Both the position numbers and the translations under genes were made by a program. A stretch of 13,407 nt of DNA from DAIRGB01 sp036794765 (GTDB taxonomy: Bacteria; Patescibacteriota; JAHJAL01), in assembly GCA_036794765.1 (NCBI GenBank), contig DAIRGB010000030.1:1-13407 (forward strand). Direction: 5' to 3'. Below, one piece after another: positions 8,520 to 13,407 of this stretch (within the stretch, counting starts at the first letter, position 1; each line of letters opens with the position of its first letter). The notes below the pieces were generated by a model that was given only the letters and a program-made list of their open reading frames with translations, was not told where the DNA came from and ran no database searches.

Positions 8520-10772
8520 TTAATTAATATTGAACTGATAATTGATAGCTGGACATTTGAGCCAGGTTTGGTTTTCCAAGAGAGGAGCGTAGGATTCGGT
8601 ATAGGTTCCTTTGATATGCGGCGCGGTGAAAGATAGATTGAGACGGGCGGTTTGACCGGGGTAGATTACGTCTCGGTTGGATTCGACTTGGCGGTCTGGA
8701 CTAAGCCAATTTTGGTTGGAAAAGATACTATTTTGATCGTTGACTGTTCCCAAATGCAATGGATTGTTTCCGGTTAAATTCCAGGCGGTATTACCGGTGT
8801 TTTTTAACTCTAAAATTGAGGAATAATTTTCGCCCGCTTTGAGATTGATTATTGATTTTTCTTGTTTGACGACATCAACTTGATAGTTTGCCGGTAATAC
8901 TTCAATTTCTATTTTGTGTTCACCTTGGTCCATCCAAACTAGATTTTCAATGAGTGGAGTGAAAGATTCGGAGTATATTCCGGGAGCGACATTGGTGGCG
9001 TCTAAAGTAAAATCAAAGGTAAGATTTTCGCCGGGAGCGGTTTTGACATTTAGTGCATTGATACGATTGGACGTCAGCCAATCCGCGGAGGTAAACATAC
9101 TGGCACGATCTGACGGATTACTGGTTCCCAATCTAACCGGATTGGCAGTAAAATTGTACCAATTGTTTTGACCGGCGTTGGTAAAAGTAAGACTGACTTC
9201 TTTTTTGCTGCCGGCCGTCAAAGTGATTTTGTCGAGACCGGTCTGGTATTTGGCTTGATAATATTTGGGGCTAAGGCCGAAAGGATTGGTTGGTTTGGGA
9301 TTGCCAGTCGAGCTTGGCTTACTGTTGGTGATTTGGACGGTAAACTGAGAATTTTTTATAATGCCGTCCGGGTCCAATAAAGCAAAAGTTTGATTGATCG
9401 GTTGAGAAATATTGGCTGGTTTTAATTTGAAAGTAAAAATGCCGACTTCCCCGGGCATGATAGTAAAGTTATCGGCTTCGGCGACCGTGCTTTGGTCAAA
9501 CCAGCTATCGTCGGCAAAAATGCTTTGTTTGTAATCAGGCTGAGTGGGAATCAAGGTTACTCGTAGTTGATCCTTGAGCCAAGCCATGTTGCCAGTATTT
9601 TTGTAGGAAATAATAATTGTCTGGTCGTTCTCGTCAGATAGATCCATGATCAGGGGAGTGTCGGGACTGAGATAGGCGGAATAATTTTTTTGATAGACGG
9701 ACAAATCAATATTTTTGGCGGCGGAAATAACTTCCGGCAAATGATTATAAAGAACTTCACCGGGGCATTCGGTAGAATTGACGTCTCGGTGGCCAACAAC
9801 AGACTGATAAGCTATACCATTTTTTTGATATGTTGAGGAGAGATCCAGATCAGTTTGAAAACTAATATAAGCGATAAGTTTTTCCAACGAACGTAAACTG
9901 GCCTGCGATGGCTGTGCGTCAGAATAATTACCAATGAGAGAAATACCGACGCTATTGGTATTGAAACCAAAAGCATGGGCAGCCACAACTCCCAAACCGC
10001 CCCGACGACCTTCAAAGATATTTCCTTGTTGATCGATTACATAATTGTATCCGATATCTCCCCAGCCTCTTTCAACGGTATGGTAATAGTACATACTTCT
10101 CATCATGGCGGCTGAGTCCAGGGTGCTATCATTGGCAGTAGCGGTGTGGTGTACGACTATTTGCTTGATTCCAGCATGTTCCATATCAGTGAGCCAGAAC
10201 ATAATTGATTCGTCCGCCCCCCACTCTTCTCTTTTGATAATTGATAATTGATCAATCTGTTCATCGGAACCGGTGAGAGAGTCTTCGGGAGACGACGAGG
10301 TGGCAATTTCGGCTTGATTGTTGGAAGGATCGATGGCGATGATTTTTACTTGAGAAACAATATCACCAACCGGAAGACTGATCTTGTATTGCAAGTATTG
10401 AGCGGGAGTTGGCAGAGGTTGCGGGTCAATTAATATTTCCGAGAGGGCGAGGTCGTCCTGTTCGATAGTTATCGGCCGCCAATCGGTCCAAGTGGCTTGA
10501 TCATAACTGGCTTTGATAGACATCTTGGGTGACTGACCGGAAGAAAAATTTCCTAGAAGTTTAAAGCCAACAGTCCAAAAAGCATTGGGAAGTTTTTTTA
10601 TTCCGCTTTCGATTTGATTTGAACCGGATTGGTCGGAGGCTATTTGGGCATAATTGTCCTCAATTGTATTTACCTGTACATCGTTACCGGACGGGGCAGC
10701 AGATATTGGACTGAAATTGAATAAATTCAGAACAAGAGAAATAAGAAGACAAAAAATTAAATTTTTTTTCAT
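8520..10772 (-). CDS. Secreted N-acetylmuramoyl-L-alanine amidase (PGRP/amidase_2) with Ig-like repeats
   Basis: 750 residues. Residues 1-26 form a signal peptide (MKKN, hydrophobic core, ISAA-P), so it is exported. Residues of about 60-148 look like a beta-sandwich accessory domain. The catalytic PGRP/amidase_2 domain covers about 178-355: REEWGAD, IVVHHTAT (H208/H209), WGDIGYNYVIDQQGNIFEGR, HAFGFNTNSVGISLIGNY, and GHRDVNSTECPG (H328, C336). The His, His and Cys zinc ligands are all present, so cleavage of the lactyl-L-alanine bond of peptidoglycan is expected. About 375-480, 505-625 and 635-750 are three repeats marked by NTGN-x-AW or NAGQNNW, LGT, S-x-F-x-x-x-W-L, PG and YSES/YTES-x-x-PL-x-EN-x-x-W, resembling NBR1-type Ig-like domains; the first is more diverged. 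It follows the 63-residue basic gene by 30 bases, probably as one unit. Likely roles: wall remodelling or action on a host or prey wall. Confidence 0.9.
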   Translation of the reverse strand: MKKNLIFCLLISLVLNLFNFSPISAAPSGNDVQVNTIEDNYAQIASDQSGSNQIESGIKKLPNAFWTVGFKLLGNFSSGQSPKMSIKASYDQATWTDWRPITIEQDDLALSEILIDPQPLPTPAQYLQYKISLPVGDIVSQVKIIAIDPSNNQAEIATSSSPEDSLTGSDEQIDQLSIIKREEWGADESIMFWLTDMEHAGIKQIVVHHTATANDSTLDSAAMMRSMYYYHTVERGWGDIGYNYVIDQQGNIFEGRRGGLGVVAAHAFGFNTNSVGISLIGNYSDAQPSQASLRSLEKLIAYISFQTDLDLSSTYQKNGIAYQSVVGHRDVNSTECPGEVLYNHLPEVISAAKNIDLSVYQKNYSAYLSPDTPLIMDLSDENDQTIIISYKNTGNMAWLKDQLRVTLIPTQPDYKQSIFADDSWFDQSTVAEADNFTIMPGEVGIFTFKLKPANISQPINQTFALLDPDGIIKNSQFTVQITNSKPSSTGNPKPTNPFGLSPKYYQAKYQTGLDKITLTAGSKKEVSLTFTNAGQNNWYNFTANPVRLGTSNPSDRASMFTSADWLTSNRINALNVKTAPGENLTFDFTLDATNVAPGIYSESFTPLIENLVWMDQGEHKIEIEVLPANYQVDVVKQEKSIINLKAGENYSSILELKNTGNTAWNLTGNNPLHLGTVNDQNSIFSNQNWLSPDRQVESNRDVIYPGQTARLNLSFTAPHIKGTYTESYAPLLENQTWLKCPAINYQFNIN

Positions 10773-10802
10773 GAATAAATGTTTAATATGTTTTTATAAA
10801 AA

Positions 10803-10994
10803 TTATTTTTTCTTGCGAATGGCAGTTTTACTGGTTTTTGATTTATTTTTCTTTGCTTGAGAAAAATTGGAAGCGGCTTTCATTTTTCCTTTTTTTTCTA
10901 GCTCAAAGGCCGGGATGGATTCCTGGCGGATAAAAATATCGCGAGATTGTCTACGTCCTTGATGAGGTTTTTGGCTTTTGTAAGCTTTGGTCAT
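10803..10994 (-). CDS. Small, highly basic protein, function unknown
   Basis: 63 residues, of which 20 are Lys or Arg and only 4 Asp or Glu. The N-terminal half reads like an ordered motif (KSQKPHQGRRQSRDIFIRQ), and the tail is a lysine-rich, alanine-serine low-complexity stretch ending RKKK. No cysteines or hydrophobic helix. I do not recognise the family; nucleic-acid or ribosome binding is suggested by charge only. The start is well supported because AAAGGAG lies 5 bases before the ATG, the only strong Shine-Dalgarno sequence in this window. The amidase gene follows after 30 bases. Confidence 0.72.
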   Translation of the reverse strand: MTKAYKSQKPHQGRRQSRDIFIRQESIPAFELEKKGKMKAASNFSQAKKNKSKTSKTAIRKKK

Positions 10995-10999
10995 ATTGG

Positions 11000-11006
11000 C
11001 TCCTTT
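11000..11006 (-). promoter_or_regulatory. Strong Shine-Dalgarno site of the 63-residue basic protein
   Basis: AAAGGAG on the minus strand, followed by CCAAT and the ATG at 10994. It fixes the start of this short gene, and stands out because the other starts here lack a comparable site. Confidence 0.8.
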
Positions 11007-11027
11007 GATGAATTCTAATTTATTATT

Positions 11028-11056
11028 TTATTAATTAAGAAATTGTTTTTTGTAAA
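11028..11056 (-). promoter_or_regulatory. Possible promoter of the basic-protein/amidase unit
   Basis: TTTACA (11051-11056, five of six -35 bases) with a 17-base spacer to TAATAA (11028-11033, a weak -10). The region is very AT-rich, so chance matches are common; the -35 lies at the edge of the 10-base-unit array. Confidence 0.3.
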
Positions 11057-11150
11057 CTTATTTAAACGCTTAGAAACTCTTATAAACACTTTAAAACTGG
11101 ATTATTAATTTTAGTTTGTAAGAGTTTTTAAGGGTTTAAAAGAGTTTGTA
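11053..11150. repeat. Facing arrays of a 10-base unit, inverted pair
   Basis: Left arm 11053-11098 has AAACTTATTT, AAACGCTTAG, AAACTCTTAT, AAACACTTTA and AAACTGG. Right arm 11113-11150 has GTTTGTAAGA, GTTTTTAAGG, GTTTAAAAGA and GTTTGTAT. The arms pair imperfectly around a short AT-rich loop of about 14 bases. It is the same unit family as at 7519-7623. The right arm ends three bases from the TGA stop (11153-11155) of the DUF218 gene, in the position of a transcript-end hairpin for that gene. Confidence 0.8.
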
Positions 11151-11152
11151 TT

Positions 11153-11746
11153 TCAGTTGTATTTCCCCGTCGCGTAAATATAGAGGATCTTCCAGAGTTC
11201 GGAGGTGGTAAGGTAGATCGCTCTGTCGTTGCGCCACCAGGCGATTTTTCGCCAGAGATCGTCGGTGGAAGAATGATTTTTTATTGTGAAATTTTCGCCC
11301 ATTACGTATTGAAAAGTCATCTTTGATCGACGTTGATGATATGGGCTGGTCACGAGAATTATAGATCGAATATTATATTGGTCAAAAATCGGTTTGAGAT
11401 TAAGCGCGTTTTCGTAAGTGCTGTTGGAATATTCTTCGGTAATAATCGCTGAGGGTGAAATGTCATATTCTTCAATAGCGATTTTTTTCATGGCGGCCGC
11501 ATTGGAAATGCTGTCGGGATCCAGCGCGTCACCGGAGAAAATTAGTATCGGAGCATATTGTTTTTGATATAGCTTGATGCCCTCACTGGTGCGAGAATAT
11601 GTTTCTCCTCCGCTAATAACCACTATCGCATCTGCCGGCAACAATCGGTCTTGAGGAGATAGGAAAAAACCGAGAGCGATTATCCCAAGAGAAAAAACGA
11701 TAAAGAGTATGAATAGGAATAGTATTATTTTAATAAAAGTGCGCAC
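11153..11746 (-). CDS. YdcF/DUF218 family membrane-anchored protein
   Basis: 197 residues with one N-terminal membrane helix (about 5-29) and a DUF218 domain as in YdcF, SanA and ElyC, proteins tied to envelope integrity whose biochemical activity is not settled. Motifs seen: ADAIVVISGGETYSRTSEGIKLY (38-60, with the SGG at 45-47), a central FSGDA, EEYSNSTYENALNL (104-117) and ILVTSPYHQRRSKMTF (130-145, with conserved Ser/His/Arg). The domain probably lies outside the membrane after the anchor. The start is GTG, chosen because there is no in-frame ATG before the hydrophobic segment and because it lies 9 bases after the methyltransferase stop. It is probably co-transcribed with that gene, though the functions are not obviously linked. 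Confidence 0.9.
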   Translation of the reverse strand: MRTFIKIILFLFILFIVFSLGIIALGFFLSPQDRLLPADAIVVISGGETYSRTSEGIKLYQKQYAPILIFSGDALDPDSISNAAAMKKIAIEEYDISPSAIITEEYSNSTYENALNLKPIFDQYNIRSIILVTSPYHQRRSKMTFQYVMGENFTIKNHSSTDDLWRKIAWWRNDRAIYLTTSELWKILYIYATGKYN

Positions 11747-11755
11747 GAGCAGATG

Positions 11756-12250
11756 TTAATTTGTCATTAATATTGTATCATTTTTTATTAAAGTTTTTTG
11801 TGTATTTTTTTCAAAATTCAGTAAAAATTTTTTAATTTCTTTTCCGCCACTATAACCTCCGATAGCACCGTCTGATTTTATTATGCGATGACATGGAATT
11901 ACAATCGGCAAAGGATTTTTTCCTAAAGCATTGGCGACAGCTCGATATGAACTCGAAATCTTCAGCTGTCGCGCAAGTTGTTTGTAGGAAATGGTTTGGC
12001 CATAAGGAATGTTAATAATTTTTTTCCAAACCTTTTTTTGAAAAGTAGTGCCGAATAATTTGAAAGGGGCGGAGAATTTTTGTCTTTGACCACAAAAATA
12101 TTCGTCCAGTTGTTTTTTAACAAAATTTTCGAAGAATGTACTAGGCAAACATTTATTTTTTTTATTTGCCGTAAACTCAAGCGAAATTAATTTTGTTTTT
12201 AAAGTATTAATGGATAATTGACCCAAAGGAGAGAAATAAATGAATGACAT
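11756..12250 (-). CDS. ogt: Methylated-DNA--protein-cysteine methyltransferase
   Basis: 164 residues, normal length for Ogt/MGMT. It repairs O6-alkylguanine by irreversibly moving the alkyl group to its own cysteine. The C-terminal DNA-binding domain is complete: FQKKVWKKIINIPYGQTISYKQLA (70-93, with the usual W-x-x-x-x-x-IPYG pattern), the Arg-finger region YRAVANALGKNPLPIVIPCHRII (102-124) with acceptor C120 in PCHR, then GGYSGG. The N-terminal part is short and poorly conserved, as is usual. The ATG fits the beta-strand start MSFIYFSPLGQL. It is divergent from the plus-strand gene at 12302 with 51 bases between, and the DUF218 gene follows after 9 bases. Confidence 0.95.
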   Translation of the reverse strand: MSFIYFSPLGQLSINTLKTKLISLEFTANKKNKCLPSTFFENFVKKQLDEYFCGQRQKFSAPFKLFGTTFQKKVWKKIINIPYGQTISYKQLARQLKISSSYRAVANALGKNPLPIVIPCHRIIKSDGAIGGYSGGKEIKKFLLNFEKNTQKTLIKNDTILMTN

Positions 12251-12301
12251 AAAATTATCAAGATGAGATAATAGATGTAGTTTATAAGGTAATTTGGCAA
12301 A
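12251..12301. promoter_or_regulatory. Short divergent intergenic region
   Basis: 51 bases separate the starts of the methyltransferase (minus) and the glycosyltransferase-like gene (plus), so promoters for both must lie here or overlap coding DNA. On the minus strand GATAAT lies 3 bases before the ATG, which would suggest a leaderless or near-leaderless transcript. TTATAA occurs near 12281-12287 in both readings. No clear -35 elements are seen. Confidence 0.35.
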
Positions 12302-13174
12302 ATGAATATTGGTTGTTTGATCTATACTTATGACCGAACTGACGATGCTTTAATATTGATGGAAATCGTCAGGGAACAGTGGTCGAAATTTTTTCCGAAG
12401 GTTTATATAACACATTGTTTTAACGGAAGAAAAAGTTGGTATCCAAAAAAATATTTGGAAGACAAATTGATTCGTCAAACCAATCCGGGACATTTTGCCG
12501 GCGCCAGCAATCTTATTGACGCCGGTATGACACATTTTATGCAAGTGGGTAAAAAAGAAAATATTGAATCCGTGGTAGTTTTGGCTGCCGATACTTGGTT
12601 ATTGAAACCGGATTATTTGTATAGACTGTTAGAAAATATGCGTCGCATGGAGAAAGTTTTAGCAACCACTCCTTGGGGTATGCCGGGTGATGATTTAAAA
12701 AACAAGGGTTTTGCCGGGGATTTTTTCGTGATCAATCTTGATTGGGCAAAAAGGAATCGGTTTTTTCCTATCAATTACCAAAAATTTTATGATCAATATA
12801 TAGACCTGATTCGCTATCAAGGCAAGGCAAATATTCTGTATGAAGATTTATTGAAGGCTAATTTTATTAAAGCGGCTACATATGATTACGCCGGCAGGTC
12901 GGATGTGGGATTGGGCCAATATATTTTGGCTAAAATCTTGTTGATCAAAGAAAGAATGCCAGTTCATTACAAAATCGACCAAAAAGGATTTTGGTTGCGA
13001 CAGCACGAGTGGCCAAAAATTGGTTTGTATACCAATCACGAACCGACCGGCAAACAGAGAATTTTGCAAAAGATGAAATTGGAATTCATGGGATCCAATT
13101 CGAAAAAATTGATTGAGTCAAAAGACTTAAGTTATTTTAATATACACAATTCCAGAAAAGACGAAAAAGAATAA
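12302..13174 (+). CDS. Probable GT-A-type glycosyltransferase-like protein
   Basis: 290 residues, not confidently assigned. The N terminus MNIGCLIYTYDRTDDALILMEIVREQW looks like the first strand and helix of a nucleotide-sugar-binding fold. A variable segment with FNGRKSWYPKK follows, then NPGHFAGASNLIDAGM (61-76), and a hydrophobic strand ending in ESVVVLAADTWLLKPDYL (89-106), where D97 sits where GT-A enzymes have their DxD-type metal site, though the full DxD is not present. A later segment has YEDLLKANF (180-188) and RSDVGLGQY. No signal peptide or membrane helix; cytoplasmic. The ATG lacks a Shine-Dalgarno site (AAGG is 12 bases away). An uncharacterised sugar-handling enzyme is the best guess; it could also be a degenerate relative. 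Confidence 0.55.
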   Translation: MNIGCLIYTYDRTDDALILMEIVREQWSKFFPKVYITHCFNGRKSWYPKKYLEDKLIRQTNPGHFAGASNLIDAGMTHFMQVGKKENIESVVVLAADTWLLKPDYLYRLLENMRRMEKVLATTPWGMPGDDLKNKGFAGDFFVINLDWAKRNRFFPINYQKFYDQYIDLIRYQGKANILYEDLLKANFIKAATYDYAGRSDVGLGQYILAKILLIKERMPVHYKIDQKGFWLRQHEWPKIGLYTNHEPTGKQRILQKMKLEFMGSNSKKLIESKDLSYFNIHNSRKDEKE

Positions 13175-13407
13175 TTACAGATTTACCAATTTATGCATTT
13201 AATTAGAAGAAATTGATCAACAAAATAGATTAATCGCTTTTTTGGTAAACCAATTGCTCCGAAATAAAATTGGCAGTAGTCTGTAAAATGTTGATAACAA
13301 GTGACAGGAATCCAAAAACGAAGCCAAAGCCAAGACTTGCTCGTGTTTTCTTTTTATATTTAAAATATTTTTAATTTGCGAACAAGAATAATTTCGGTTA
13401 ATTATTT
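13175..13407. other. No confident gene; start-less minus-strand frame at 13230-13370
   Basis: This end region holds no clear RNA or protein gene. On the minus strand one open frame of 46 codons (13230-13370) encodes a lysine-rich start, then SLGFGFVFGFLSLVINILQ, which looks like a membrane helix, and ends SEQLVYQKSD before TAA. It has no ATG, GTG or TTG start and is closed upstream by a TAA, so it is at most a gene remnant. Inverted CCAATT and AATTGG copies near 13250-13273 could form a weak hairpin after the plus-strand gene. Confidence 0.35.

Overview
The window looks like a chromosomal segment of a Candidate Phyla Radiation (Patescibacteria) bacterium, most probably from the Parcubacteria side. 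The reasons are the compact AT-rich layout, nearly all starts lacking a Shine-Dalgarno sequence, a 23S rRNA gene with an insertion in helix 45, cysteine-rich zinc-ribbon proteins of a kind I associate with these genomes, and a secreted amidase with NBR1-like Ig repeats. This assignment is inference; no 16S or ribosomal-protein gene is present to place it more finely. UGA, UAA and (once) UAG all appear as stops, so the standard bacterial code fits.

Layout: positions 1 to about 2270 hold the 5' four-fifths of domains I-IV of a 23S rRNA gene on the minus strand, cut by the left edge of the window. No 16S gene or tRNA precedes it. A short leader with its own promoter-like sequence separates it from a small membrane-protein gene and mnmA (tRNA 2-thiouridylase), which form a tight pair. 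Further upstream on the same strand come two paralogous cysteine-rich genes (the one nearer mnmA is interrupted by one in-frame amber codon), a stand-alone LigD-polymerase-like archaeo-eukaryotic primase, a secreted PGRP/amidase_2 protein with C-terminal Ig-like repeats, a 63-residue very basic protein with a strong ribosome binding site, a YdcF/DUF218 membrane-anchored protein and an O6-methylguanine methyltransferase. The only plus-strand gene (12302-13174) is a probable glycosyltransferase, divergent from the methyltransferase. The last 230 bases hold no confident gene.

Functionally this is a mixed neighbourhood: translation (23S rRNA, MnmA), DNA repair (methyltransferase, perhaps the primase-polymerase), and cell envelope (amidase, DUF218 protein, possibly the glycosyltransferase). 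Four intergenic regions carry arrays of 9- or 10-base units containing AAAC/GTTT, three of them as facing inverted pairs that begin within a few bases of, or overlap, a stop codon. A related kind of 7-base-unit array lies inside the helix 45 insertion of the 23S gene. The most unusual items are this rRNA insertion with a 10-base direct repeat at its borders, the promoter-bearing 23S gene without a 16S partner, the gene-end arrays, and the cysteine-lattice paralogues with the amber codon.
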